From Paramecium pentaurelia (taxonomy: Eukaryota > Ciliophora > Oligohymenophorea > Peniculida > Parameciidae), in NCBI GenBank assembly GCA_905183005.1, contig CAJJDO010000085.1, forward strand, positions 252,470 through 316,469: a stretch of 64,000 nucleotides of DNA. Direction: 5' to 3'. The notes beneath the pieces are model-generated. The model was not told the DNA's origin. It saw nothing but the letters and a program-made list of their open reading frames with translations, and did not search any database. Of this stretch, positions 50,287 through 62,096 are shown piece by piece. A program made the position numbers and the translations under genes. Every line of letters starts with the position of its first letter. The first letter of the stretch is position 1.

Positions 50287-51636
50287 TCATGCTTCTCCTT
50301 CTTCACCTTCTCCTTCAGCAGTTTCAATACCAACTTCTTCATAATCCTTTTCTAAGGCAGCAAGATCTTCTCTGGCTTCAGAGAATTCTCCTTCTTCCAT
50401 ACCTTCACCGACGTACCAGTGGACGAAGGCTCTCTTGGCATACATAAGATCGAATTTATGATCAAGTCTGGAGAAAACTTCAGCAATAGCAGTTGAATTG
50501 GAGATCATACAAACAGCTCTCATAACCTTAGCCAAATCACCTCCTGGGACGACTGTTGGTGGTTAATAGTTGATTCCAACCTTGAATCCTGTTGGGCACC
50601 AATCGACGAATTAGATTGTTCTCTTTGTCTTGATGGTGGCAATAGCAGCATTGACATCCTTGGGAACGACATCACCTCTGTAAAGCATGGAGCAAGCCAT
50701 GTATTTACCATGTCTTGGATCACACTTAGCCATCATGTTGGCTGGTTCAAAGGCTGAGTTTGTGATTTCAGCAACTGATAATTATTCGTGATAAGCTTTT
50801 TCAGCTGAGATGATTGGAGCATATGAGCAAAGCATAAAGTGGATTCTTGGATATGGCACCAAATTTGTTTAGAATTCAGTGATATCGACATTCAAGGCAC
50901 CATCAAATCTCAATGAAGCTGTCAATGATGAAATGACTTAAGCAATTAATCTGTTCAAGTTTGTGTATGTTGGTCTTTCAATATCCAAATTTCTTCTGCA
51001 AATATCATAAATGGCTTCATTATCCAACATGACACAGACATCAGTGTGTTCCAACAATGAGTGGGTTGACAAGATGGAGTTGTATGGTTCAACGACGGCT
51101 GTTGAAACTTATGGTGATGGATAGATGGTGAAACCCAATTTAGATTTCTTACCATAATCGACTGACAATCTTTCCAATAAAAGTGATCCCAATCCTGATC
51201 CTGTTCCTCCTCCGACTGAGTGGAAGACCAAGAAACCTTAGAGACCTGTGCAGTTATCAGCTAACTTTCTGATTCTGTCTAAGCACAAATCGACGATTTC
51301 CTTTCCGATTGTATAGTGACCTCTGGCGAAGTTGTTGGCAGCATCTTCTTTTCCTGAAATCAATTATTCTGGGTGGAATAATTATCTGTATGTTCCTGTT
51401 CTGACTTCATCAATAACTGTTGGTTCCAAATCCAAAAAGACAGCTCTTGGGACGTGCTTTCCTGCACCTGTTTCTGAGAAAAAGGTGTTGAAGGCATCAT
51501 CTCCTCCTCCGATTGTCTTGTCTGATGGCATTTAACCATCTGGTTGGATTCCGTGTTCAAGACAGAATAATTCCCAACAGGCATTACCAACTTAAATACC
51601 TCCTTATCCTACGTGAATAGATATGACTTCTCTCAT
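50287..51636 (-). CDS. TUBA: Alpha-tubulin (complete copy)
   Basis: Intronless, 449 residues, the usual alpha-tubulin length. It starts MREVISIHVGQGGIQVGNAC, has the GTP-binding GGGTGSGLG, Lys40 in SDKTIGGG (the acetylated lumenal lysine), and the alpha-specific catalytic segment around GGDLAKVMRAVCMISNSTA. The C-terminus is EYEEVG-type: EKDYEEVGIETAEGEGEEGE followed by Ala, so it lacks a terminal Tyr and carries the glutamate cluster used for polyglutamylation and polyglycylation in cilia. Several Gln codons are TAA or TAG. GC content is well above the neighbours, fitting high expression. Start 51636, stop TGA 50287-50289. Confidence 0.97.
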
Positions 51637-51698
51637 TTTTAAAGTGCTATGTGATGAAAACTCTCTAAAAAAATTATTTGAATTTCAGCAGTTACCCA

Positions 51699-51699
51699 N
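51699..51699. other. Assembly gap (single N)
   Basis: One ambiguous base. Sequence before it is the 5' flank of the alpha-tubulin gene; sequence after it restarts in the middle of alpha-tubulin. The break in content shows this is a scaffold join, not a base-call doubt. Confidence 0.9.
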
Positions 51700-52918
51700 A
51701 GTGGACGAAGGCTCTCTTGGCATACATAAGATCGAATTTATGATCAAGTCTGGAGAAAACTTCAGCAATAGCAGTTGAGTTGGAGATCATACAAACAGCT
51801 CTCATAACCTTAGCCAAATCACCTCCTGGGACGACTGTTGGTGGTTGATAGTTGATTCCGACCTTGAATCCTGTTGGGCACCAATCGACGAATTAGATTG
51901 TTCTCTTTGTCTTGATTGTTGCAATAGCAGCATTGACATCCTTGGGGACGACATCACCTCTGTAAAGCATGGAGCAAGCCATGTATTTACCATGTCTTGG
52001 ATCACACTTAGCCATCATGTTGGCTGGTTCAAAGGCTGAGTTTGTGATTTCAGCAACTGATAATTATTCGTGATAAGCTTTTTCAGCTGAGATGATTGGA
52101 GCATATGAGCAAAGCATAAAGTGGATTCTTGGATATGGCACCAAATTGGTTTAGAATTCAGTGATATCGACATTCAAGGCACCATCAAATCTCAATGAAG
52201 CTGTCAATGATGAAATGACTTAAGCAATCAATCTGTTCAAGTTTGTGTATGTTGGTCTTTCAATATCCAAATTTCTTCTGCAAATATCATAAATGGCTTC
52301 ATTATCCAACATGACACAGACATCAGTGTGTTCCAACAATGAGTGGGTTGACAAGATGGAGTTGTATGGTTCAACGACGGCTGTTGAAACTTATGGTGAT
52401 GGATAGATGGTGAAACCCAATTTAGATTTCTTACCATAATCGACTGACAATCTTTCCAATAAAAGTGATCCCAATCCTGATCCTGTTCCTCCTCCGACTG
52501 AGTGGAAGACCAAGAAACCTTAGAGACCTGTGCAGTTATCAGCTAACTTTCTGATTCTGTCTAAGCACAAATCGACGATTTCCTTTCCGATTGTATAGTG
52601 ACCTCTGGCGAAGTTGTTGGCAGCATCTTCTTTTCCTGAAATCAATTATTCTGGGTGGAATAATTATCTGTATGTTCCTGTTCTGACTTCATCAATAACT
52701 GTTGGTTCCAAATCCAAAAAGACAGCTCTTGGGACGTGCTTTCCTGCACCTGTTTCTGAGAAAAAGGTGTTGAAGGCATCATCTCCTCCTCCGATTGTCT
52801 TGTCTGATGGCATTTAACCATCTGGTTGGATTCCGTGTTCAAGACAGAATAATTCCCAACAGGCATTACCAACTTAAATACCTCCTTATCCTACGTGAAT
52901 AGATATGACTTCTCTCAT
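51700..52918 (-). pseudogene. TUBA: Alpha-tubulin, second copy, truncated at the N join
   Basis: Near-identical to the complete copy at 50287-51636, with a coordinate offset of 1282. It keeps the start (52918) but lacks the last 43 or so codons because it is cut at the N. All differences I found are silent, for example TAA at 50563-50565 versus CAA at 51845-51847, both Gln, and ACA versus ACC for Thr. It is thus probably a real gene or allele that the assembly has truncated, not a decayed pseudogene. Confidence 0.85.
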
Positions 52919-53319
52919 TTTTAAAGTGCTATGTGATGAAAACTCTCTAAAAAAATTATTTGAATTTCAGCAGTTACCCAAAATTTGAATATCCAAAATA
53001 TCCAAGCACCGGGGTCCATAAAATTTGAATTATTTTCTTTTATAAATTAATACAATTAATATAAGCATGATGAATTATGAGCAATTAAGAAACTTGTAAA
53101 ATTACTATAATTCACATAAAAATAATATAGTATAGTATTATATATGAAAGTAATATATTAATGGTATAGTTTTAAGATTTAAATTTGATCACTCCCTATT
53201 AATAGAGTAATATGAATATATTAATAATCTCATCTCAGTATATTCATGCAAAATCGTTTATTATTGAAAATATTTTTAGATTAATTTATAATAACTCTGA
53301 TTCAATTTATAATATTTTA
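52919..53319. repeat. Alpha-tubulin upstream region, first copy
   Basis: This 401-nt AT-rich stretch is repeated at 54141-54541 with an offset of 1222. It begins with the segment that also follows the complete alpha-tubulin copy (51637-51698). It lies between divergent genes and presumably holds both promoters. A GC-richer patch, caccggggtcc, near 53008 is the most unusual part. Confidence 0.75.
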
Positions 53320-53409
53320 ATGGATAAGAACATTTCTCTAAAAGTTAAAAACTTCTAAACAGTGAATTGGTTGAAAAATAGATTTAGAAATAAAGTGAAG
53401 GATAAATAC
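53320..53409 (+). pseudogene. 5' fragment of the EF-hand gene, cut at an N
   Basis: The first 30 codons of the gene at 54542 (MDKNISLKVKNFQTVNWLKN...) appear here identically and stop at the N at 53410. It is best explained as a duplicated contig end. Confidence 0.85.
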
Positions 53410-53410
53410 N
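53410..53410. other. Assembly gap (single N)
   Basis: A second single N. On its left the sequence is the beginning of a plus-strand EF-hand gene; on its right it is internal alpha-tubulin sequence. A scaffold join. Confidence 0.9.
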
Positions 53411-54140
53411 ATCTCAATGAAGCTGTCAATGATGAAATGACTTAAGCAATCAATCTGTTCAAGTTTGTGTATGTTGGTCTTTCAATATCCAAATTTCTTC
53501 TGCAAATATCATAAATGGCTTCATTATCCAACATGACACAGACATCAGTGTGTTCCAACAATGAGTGGGTTGACAAGATGGAGTTGTATGGTTCAACGAC
53601 GGCTGTTGAAACTTATGGTGATGGATAGATGGTGAAACCCAATTTAGATTTCTTACCATAATCGACTGACAATCTTTCCAATAAAAGTGATCCCAATCCT
53701 GATCCTGTTCCTCCTCCGACTGAGTGGAAGACCAAGAAACCTTAGAGACCTGTGCAGTTATCAGCTAACTTTCTGATTCTGTCTAAGCACAAATCGACGA
53801 TTTCCTTTCCGATTGTATAGTGACCTCTGGCGAAGTTGTTGGCAGCATCTTCTTTTCCTGAAATCAATTATTCTGGGTGGAATAATTATCTGTATGTTCC
53901 TGTTCTGACTTCATCAATAACTGTTGGTTCCAAATCCAAAAAGACAGCTCTTGGGACGTGCTTTCCTGCACCTGTTTCTGAGAAAAAGGTGTTGAAGGCA
54001 TCATCTCCTCCTCCGATTGTCTTGTCTGATGGCATTTAACCATCTGGTTGGATTCCGTGTTCAAGACAGAATAATTCCCAACAGGCATTACCAACTTAAA
54101 TACCTCCTTATCCTACGTGAATAGATATGACTTCTCTCAT
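53411..54140 (-). pseudogene. TUBA: Alpha-tubulin, third copy, N-terminal part only
   Basis: Matches the second copy with an offset of 1222, covering from the start codon (54140) to about residue 243, then cut at the N. I noticed no difference from the second copy. Together with the flanking repeat it looks like the same locus assembled twice. Confidence 0.85.
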
Positions 54141-54541
54141 TTTTAAAGTGCTATGTGATGAAAACTCTCTAAAAAAATTATTTGAATTTCAGCAGTTACC
54201 CAAAATTTGAATATCCAAAATATCCAAGCACCGGGGTCCATAAAATTTGAATTATTTTCTTTTATAAATTAATACAATTAATATAAGCATGATGAATTAT
54301 GAGCAATTAAGAAACTTGTAAAATTACTATAATTCACATAAAAATAATATAGTATAGTATTATATATGAAAGTAATATATTAATGGTATAGTTTTAAGAT
54401 TTAAATTTGATCACTCCCTATTAATAGAGTAATATGAATATATTAATAATCTCATCTCAGTATATTCATGCAAAATCGTTTATTATTGAAAATATTTTTA
54501 GATTAATTTATAATAACTCTGATTCAATTTATAATATTTTA
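54141..54541. promoter_or_regulatory. Divergent promoter region between alpha-tubulin and EF-hand gene
   Basis: About 400 nt between the alpha-tubulin start on the minus strand and the EF-hand gene start on the plus strand. Identical to 52919-53319. AT-rich; no defined box can be named. Its position makes it the control region for both genes. Confidence 0.5.
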
Positions 54542-55826
54542 ATGGATAAGAACATTTCTCTAAAAGTTAAAAACTTCTAAACAGTGAATTGGTTGAAAAA
54601 TAGATTTAGAAATAAAGTGAAGGATAAATACATATTAAATGAAAAGGAGTTAAAAGAATAAGTAATGATGAAAGCTGTCTTTAAATCAATTGATAGAGAT
54701 AATTCAAGTTTTTATATTTGCTAAATTTTATATTAGAATTTCTAGATAGACAAGAACTTTATGACATGTTTAAACGGTATGGAATAAACATTACAAAAAC
54801 TAAATTACGTGAATTTTTTAAGAGAATCGATTAAGATGAAGATGGTAATTGACATTATTTATTTGTTAGATAAACTTAATTGGAACGATTTTCGATAAGC
54901 TTTGTAAAACTAAGAAGCTTTATAGAGTAATTTCTCAAATATATGAAGTGTTCGTTGAGCTCATGCGTAAAATAAGAGAGACAACTGAGAAGATAGGTAA
55001 ACCAAATGAGTTTAAATTTGTGCCTTTAAGCTTTCCTAATATGATTTAATACATGAATTATTGTGTATTGAGAGAAGAACTCATTCAAAAAATAAAATCA
55101 GAACAATTATCAAATTAGCAAAAGGTTAAGTAGTGTACAAATCTTTTGTCTTTGGAAGATATCTGTTATAAGAAAGTTCTAGATATAAGAGAAGTAGAGG
55201 AAGAATAACAAGAAGATGATCCATTTAAGAAATTTATGAATAAAAATAATGATCCTCAATAAGTAGCAATTTTAAAGAGATTACAAGAAAAGGAATAAAT
55301 GATGTAACGTTAAGTAAATTCTAATATTATATTCTATGATAGAATAGGATTAGAAAATTAAGTTCTTCTTAATATTACAAGACAGACACAGACTAAACTA
55401 ATAGATCTATACAAAAGAGTTATCAATCATCTAAATAAGGGACAACTAAAATACATTAATCTGAATTTAAATTAATAGATTAATTTGTAAATGATAATTA
55501 ATCTTAATTACCATTAAAAATTACTGAAAATAACAATAATTTAAATATATAATAGGCACTTTAGATAACAGAACGATTAAATTTAAATGAAACATATTCT
55601 CCTTACAAATATTAAGTTAATCACTTAAAATAATTATCATGTACTACTAGTACAAAGAGAAGTTAACATTTTACAAATTAATATCTTATTGTAAATATTA
55701 TTTTAATTTAAGAATTCTAAATCCCCTTTTTTAACCTCTCAGAAATCAAAGTTTCGTTCACCTTAAAGGATTAGAGTCATATCATAGATTGATTTTAAAA
55801 GAAGTGATTCAAAGAATAAATTTTGA
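54542..55826 (+). CDS. EF-hand-containing protein, otherwise unknown
   Basis: After a basic N-terminus (MDKNISLKVKNFQTVNWLKN) comes an EF-hand pair. The first loop, DRDNSKFLDRQE, is split by a 29-nt intron (about 54700-54728). The second, DQDEDDKLNWND, is split by a 25-nt intron (about 54846-54870). The remainder is charged and helical (VFVELMRKIRETTEKIGKP; EEQQEDDPFKKFMNK) and the C-terminus is polar with a basic end (SPFLTSQKSKFRSPQRIRVI). Stop TGA 55824-55826. It is divergent from alpha-tubulin. The domain layout suggests a calcium-regulated structural protein, but I do not recognise the family. Confidence 0.72.
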
Positions 55827-55912
55827 TTGTTTATTATTTCAGTAAATTAATGAAATTTTATCTACATTAATAAAATAAGATATGAAATATTCTTTATATA
55901 TATTGCAATTAA

Positions 55913-58900
55913 TCAATCTAATTCTGCCATTTCTTTTGATAGCTCCTTATAATGTTTAAGGGTTGTCTTTAATTTAAGGTTATGTTTTTCTAATTCTACA
56001 ATTTATGCTTTTAATTTTCTTATTAATTCTTCATAATCAATCATAGATTATTTCTAAGTTTCAATTAATTAAATTAATTTAACATTCTCACCTTCTTTAG
56101 TTTTAACTTCAGTTATTAACAAAGTAATTCTTTCTTCTAATTATATGATTAAAACCTTCTGTTCTCCATTATGATGATTTAATTCTTATACTCTTTTTTA
56201 TAATTATACAAGTTCTTATTCCAAATTATTTTTTTTATTTTCTAATTCATTTAGTTTTTCTATGTTAGCAGTTAATTAAATAGTTAGAGATTAATTTTTG
56301 GCAATATGTTCAGCTCTATCTGATTCTAATTAAGCTATTTTAGCCATTAATTCAGTAATTTCAATTTTTTATTATTCACTCAAAGATTTGAATTCTAACA
56401 TTTTTTTTTCATGTGTTATGATTATAAGTTCTAATTCTTAAATTTTGGTTAAATGTATTTAAATTGTAATTTAATGTGTTTCCTCTATTTTGTTTAATTG
56501 ATGGCTAAGTTCATCAATGATTCTATTTTTCTCTTAAATTTAAGCTGAATTATTTCTTTCTTATTCAAATTAAATTTGACTTTATCTATGTTATTCTTAT
56601 AATGTATTATGATCATTATTCAATTAAGCAAATCTTTATTTTAATAAATCTAATTCATTTATAGTAATATTATGTGTTTCTCTTAATGTAGTATGATCTT
56701 AATTTAGAATTATCCATTTAGCCTTATAATCATCTAATTCAATTATTATTAATCTATGTTGATCTGTTAATAATTAATGTTCATTTATTAGCTATTACAA
56801 TTATTCTTTATTTTTAGATGCTTCATTTTAAGTTTATAATTATCTATCATTATTTGTTTATAATTCTTATTAAATCTTATGTAATTAAGTTTGATTTTCT
56901 TCTAATTATCTTTATAGATTTGAAATTCTATCTTTCATTAATATATCAGCTTCTTTTAATGCAACTATTATCAAATCTCTTTCTGATAATTATTTATAAT
57001 GCTCAGATATTTCTTTATCTTTTTCAATAATGATTTATTGTAATTTCTAATTTATTGATAATGCTTCACTTAATTATTCTGAAATAGAATTATATGAAAT
57101 ATGTAAATCAGCCAATTATTTTTATATAGGTTAGAGAATTTAAGAATGTTATTAATCCTTTTAACTTAATTCTTCAGCTAAATTAAATTTCTCTTTTTTA
57201 ACAGCATCTATTTCTGAACAACGTAAATCATATCTTTATTATAGTAATTATAATTATTCTGTTTATTAAATAATTACTAACTCATGATTTTATAATTTCT
57301 TTTTGATATCTATATTTTCCAATTAAAATTTTTCATTCTCTCTTTTAGCAGCTTCTGCATGTATTAATCTTACTTCCAAATTTCCAATTATTCTTAGTTT
57401 ATCTTAATTCAATTATTATAATGCTATATACTCTTTATTTAATTGATTTACTTACAATTCTAATTAAAATATCTTTTATCTATCTTCATCCAATAGTTAA
57501 GTCAATTCTTATTCTGATTATTTTGATTATAAAGATATATTAATTTAATAATTCTTTTCAACTTAAGAAGCTGTCATTGAATTATCAGATTATTAATTAG
57601 ACAACTACTAAAGATCAGAAATTTATTATTAAAGTTCTTTATTTTATAAGATTTAAGCATTTAATTATGCATATATTTCTGAATTTGATTTTTGTAAATT
57701 ATTTATAATATTTTAATTATCTTCTTAAATTTTATCAGAATATTTCTTTTATTCTTATAAACTTTATATTTCTAAATCTTATAAAGATATTTTCTTCCTT
57801 AATTAATCATTTGCCTCTAATAATTACTAATCTACATCTTGATTGATTATTTATAATGGTTAATTTTATAGTTCTTTTACTTATAATTATAATTCTGTGA
57901 CTAATTTGTGTTTTGTCATTAATAATTCTTCAATTTATAATATGTATTTTTTTAAAGTCTCTTTTTCTTCATCAACTTATGGTTATTAAGATATTTAGAC
58001 AGTCTTTCTTCTTAAATTCTAAAACTCATTAGATTAAGTAACTGAATATTCAAGCATATCATCATCTTATTCATTTCTTTATTATATATTTTCATCTTTT
58101 TTAAATTCAATCTTAATTTAATGAGTTTCTTTATTCTTTTCCAATGGTCTAGAAACTATTACACTTTATGTCATTCCTTATTAATGTGATAAAAATATAA
58201 TTAATTTGGTTTAAACATAGTTTTTCTCAATCATTCCAGATGAAACCCCTTTCATAATTTATCCTTCAATTTCTTCAAATTATTAATTGAATTATTTTAT
58301 TTCATCAAAAGATACATAAAATGATGATGCCAAACACTTTAAATAATTATCATAACCTAAAGTTGGACCCAAAAGAACTTGATTAAAAAAGAAAAAACTT
58401 GTCTGTAAAAGAAAGAAGTTAATACCAAAAGGTTAAATGTATCTTGAAATTCTGTTTCTTAAAAATGGTTTAACAAGAGTCACTTCACTTTGTTTAAGTT
58501 TAAATGCCTACTCTAAAACCTAAGATACTTTTTCTGTTTCATTAAGGTAATCATAAGGAGTCTTTTTTAATTAAGATGGATAAGTATTAAATGGAATAAT
58601 ATTAGAATAAAGTACAGTTAATAATGCATATGCTGATGCTTCAGAGGAGAAACACAGTAAAAATAGAGTAATCAATATTTAATCTGAACTGTACCCGATT
58701 TCTGGATATTGAAGTAAAAGAGAACCCAATACTTTACTGATTTTCTATGTTAATAATTCATGTTCATTATCTTTAATTAAATATGTAATGAATTCTCTTA
58801 AAGAAAAGTTAAGATTCAACCATAATTCAATCATGACTGAATTCAATTCTGACTTCATTTTTTAATAATCACTATTTTCTTTTATTGAGCTTTATGCTTT

Positions 58901-59310
58901 TTCATATTCCTGTGTAATTAATATATCTTTACTTAATTAGCATGCTCTAAAGTAATATTTGATGCCTTAAGCCATTCGACAGCAAAAGTATTAGTTCCAA
59001 AAACAATCTTTTATTATTCAATAAATCTTTTGATCCAATCACTTTCATCTTTACAAGAATTACAAATTCTTCTAGGTCTTTTACTTGGACCTGTTTCTGT
59101 TATATAAATAATCTTATGTTCTGAACATTGTTTACAAACTGCACGACGACATCTAAATTATCAAAAATCATCAAACCTTTTGCACTAATGCTCAGGTTTC
59201 AACAACCCAAATTCCTTTTAACACAACTAACATCTTTTGAATTTTCCTCTACCTTCAGAGATCAGAACTGTCTTTATATGTGCTTGGGTTAATGATTTTC
59301 TTTGAGACAT
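55913..59310 (-). CDS. FYVE finger / TBC-like / coiled-coil protein
   Basis: Start at 59310 (MSQRKSLTQAHIKTVLISEG). The N-terminal FYVE-type zinc finger reads CQLCQKEFGLLKPEHQCKRC, RRAVCKQC and RRICNSC, with a 24-nt intron (about 59142-59165) inside it. A middle region resembles a TBC Rab-GAP domain: KVLGSLLLQYPEIGYSSDQI and SSEASAYALLTVLYSNIIP. The glutamine finger expected after GY (CQG) is SSD here, so GAP activity is doubtful. The second half, about 700 residues, is coiled coil (QISDLQQLSNQQ; LELQVNQLNKEYIALQQ; QLAEELSQKDQQ-like). A membrane-trafficking tether that binds phosphoinositide is the best guess. Stop TGA 55913-55915. Confidence 0.75.
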
Positions 59311-59523
59311 TATTAAAGATTTTAATTTAGATAAAGTTTAACATATGAAATCTCAATTTAAATTTTTCTGAGCAATTCGATTGATTATTGTAATACTGTA
59401 TATAATCATTTCTTTAATACTCATATGAAAAGTATTAGAAAGAAATATGTATTCTTTTCATTTTTTTTTTATTAGAAAACTTATATAAAAATAATTAATA
59501 CATTTTTAAATCTTTAATTTAAA

Positions 59524-59966
59524 ATGGTCAAGATGAACGTTCTAAATGATTGCCTTCGTTCAATTGTGAATGCTGAAAGGTATACTTTATTGTTTTATTC
59601 TAAAAGATAAGGAAGAAAATAAGTGTTAATCAGACCAACATCCAAATTAGTTGTCAAATTCTTATAAGTCATGTAAAGACACGGATATATTGGAGAGTTT
59701 GAAATTGTCGATGATCATAGAAGTGGCAAAATTGTTGTTGAACTATTGGGTATTAATTCTAACCTATTAAAGGTCGCATTAATAAATGTGGAGTCATTTC
59801 ACCTCGTTATGATGTTACTCTAGGTGAATTTGAGAGATGGGCTAACAATATTTTACCAGCCAGACAATTTGGATGCGTTGTCTTAACTACTAATGTTGGC
59901 ATTCTTACTCATGAAGAAGCTAGATAAAGACACATTGGAGGTAAAATCCTTGGTTTCTTTTATTGA
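59524..59966 (+). CDS. RPS15A: Ribosomal protein uS8 (S15a/S22)
   Basis: 130 residues. The protein reads MVKMNVLNDCLRSIVNAERQ, VLIRPTSKLVVKFLQVMQRH, GYIGEFEIVDDHRSGKIVV, then ISPRYDVTLGEFERW and THEEARQRHIGGKILGFFY, matching eukaryotic uS8 throughout. Introns of 27 nt (about 59579-59605) and 23 nt (about 59749-59771) are needed. The protein binds 18S rRNA in the small subunit. Start ATG 59524, stop TGA 59964-59966. Confidence 0.95.
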
Positions 59967-60084
59967 GTTCAATACAAAGTACATTCATACACATACAATA
60001 TAAATAACTAAATTATCATTATATTTATTTTAACAAAATTGTAAAATCGATTTTCATATTTTATATATCGAATAAGTTTAATAA

Positions 60085-61821
60085 TCACTTTAATTGTCCA
60101 CCATTTGTACCTGTTACTCTGGTTGAACCACTCTTGACTTTTTTCTTAAATAATTTTTCCTCTTCATCCAATTTTTCATCATCTACTCCTTAAGCATAAA
60201 CCATTTAATCCATATCTGCCATCTCCATAATATCATTGACTTTCTCTTTAAAATATTGATGCTAATAATATAATGTACTGGTTAATTGTTAATCTTAATA
60301 ACTCTCCCAATAAGCAGTAGGCTTTCTTTCTAAATAACTATCCTTTCTAACTTTATATATAATGTCATTCCCTTCAATTTGCATCAATGAAAAAGGAAAT
60401 ATACTTTTTGAATTGACTTATTGCTGAGGATTCTAAATTTTATAAATTGGAAAAGAATCTGATAACACTTAATCAAAAGTTAATTGATATTTTCTTGCTT
60501 CTAAATATAAAGTTGCTAGAAATCTGGCTACACTTTCCATCTTCTCATCTGGAGGTTCTTAAGGAATCACAGGGATTTATGGCAATTAGGGTTATAAAGG
60601 TTATGGGATTATTGTGGGTGCAATAACAGGTGGTTTTTCTTCGAATTTTAATTTTTCTACAATTAATTCTTCAATTTATTTTTCAAATTTAAGAATCTAA
60701 TCTTCTTTTCTTAATTTTTCTTTTTTTTATTATTCATTTAATTCTCTCCATTAAAGAATTTCTTTTGAAATATTATCAAACATCTCATCAGCTCTTTCAA
60801 CAATATTAATTGAACATTTATCTAAACATTCCCTAACAAAACAATCTTTAGGCCATAATCTAATTTCTGTATTATTATCCTTTTCTTTTTTGGATGAATC
60901 AAAAAATTCTTTAATGAATTTACAAAAATTTAATCTCCTTTCAATTTCCATAGCTTTTTCTCTCTAAATACTCTAATCTATGATATTTGAAACAAGCAAA
61001 AGATCTTTTTTTAACAATACTATCTTTTAACCCAAATTTTCCATTTCATTGACTCCTCTTGTGTTTTAGGCATTACCTCTTCTTAATTTCATAGTTCTAT
61101 CCATAGGTTATGTTCTAGGACGAAAAGCTAAATGAGGATTACTATCCTCATAATATGGATGCATTAGGAATCTTGTAAGTGAACGAGAGAAGTGTTGTCT
61201 CTGTTTCTTAAAATAAGTATATAGCTATTCTTAGAGAGCAATACTTTATTGATTTATTGTTTTTGGTAAATTGGGTTTCAATTTTAGAAATTCACTAAAA
61301 TCTATTTCAACATCTTTGCCACTCTTAGCATCAAGAAGTGCAAGATATATTTCAAAGTCATCTATAGTAATGGGAGTTTGTAGCTTCTCATTGATGGTTG
61401 AAAGAAAATGAACATCTTCGTCAGTTAATTCGTAAGTAGTAGCATCTGGATATACAGGCGCCTTATATACTATGTAATCTTCACGACATCTTGATGGAAG
61501 TTGGGATTTGAGTGAGGGCTCTTCAAATTATTTAGGTCTAAATAATAATGAGTATAATATAAAAATAAATAAGGCAGGTATAGAGGAGCAAGGAAGAGAA
61601 TTCACATTTAAGAAAGGTGAATTCTGTTTCCTTGAAGTCCTCTTTTAGTAATTAAATAGATATATGTAATTTTACTTCTCTTTTATGAGCTAATCAGGAG
61701 TAATGATTTATTCTGTGTTTTTAATATCTGTTTCTTGTCCTTCAGCATTGTTGAATGCTTCCAAAGTGCTTACGGTGAGCACTGGCTTTGATGCATCGAT
61801 CTGTCTTGGTCTTTATTTCAT
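60085..61821 (-). CDS. Enhancer of Polycomb-like protein (EPL1/EPC family)
   Basis: The best match is the block DSNPHLAFRPRTQPMDRTMK followed by LRRGN, which corresponds to the conserved PYVAFR...RT...KLRR segment of EPC proteins. A helical region follows that in relatives aligns with the EPcA core (KIVLLKKDLLLVSNIIDQSI). Upstream, ATTYELTDEDVHFLSTINE and DFEIYLALLDAKSGKDVE resemble the family's region before it. EPL1 is the scaffold that holds the catalytic core of NuA4/piccolo histone acetyltransferase. The N-terminal 100 residues contain segments that may be introns (for example a hydrophobic stretch after NSPFLN), so the model is loose there. The C-terminus is Pro/Gln-rich. Stop TGA 60085-60087. 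Confidence 0.68.
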
Positions 61822-62096
61822 TTTCTGAGCTGCTACCAATCGATTAATAATTAAAGAAACTTGAATAATATGGGAAGATACTATCCCATGCAAAAGAAAA
61901 ACAATACAAAATCAAACAAATAACACAAGAAAAACACTTCTTTATAATATATCTGCTTCTCTAATCTCTTCTCCTTTATTCATACATCTTGTCAATCAAA
62001 CTCTAAAACTTGAATACTCTAGCATTTCTTTATCACTCTCTTTAATTCTCTTAATGCTTATTCAATGTTTTCTGAATGTTTTCATTATAATTATTA
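61822..62096. promoter_or_regulatory. Divergent promoter region
   Basis: 275 nt between the starts of the EPL1-like gene and the last gene. No specific motif recognised; it must hold both promoters. Confidence 0.5.

Noticed and set aside
50955..54094. Repeated short frames on both strands across the tubulin copies
   Set aside because: They are shadow frames of the alpha-tubulin coding sequence and repeat only because that sequence is repeated.
50287..54140. A true tandem array of three alpha-tubulin genes
   Set aside because: Truncation exactly at N characters, and repetition of the unrelated neighbouring gene fragment, point to contig joins.
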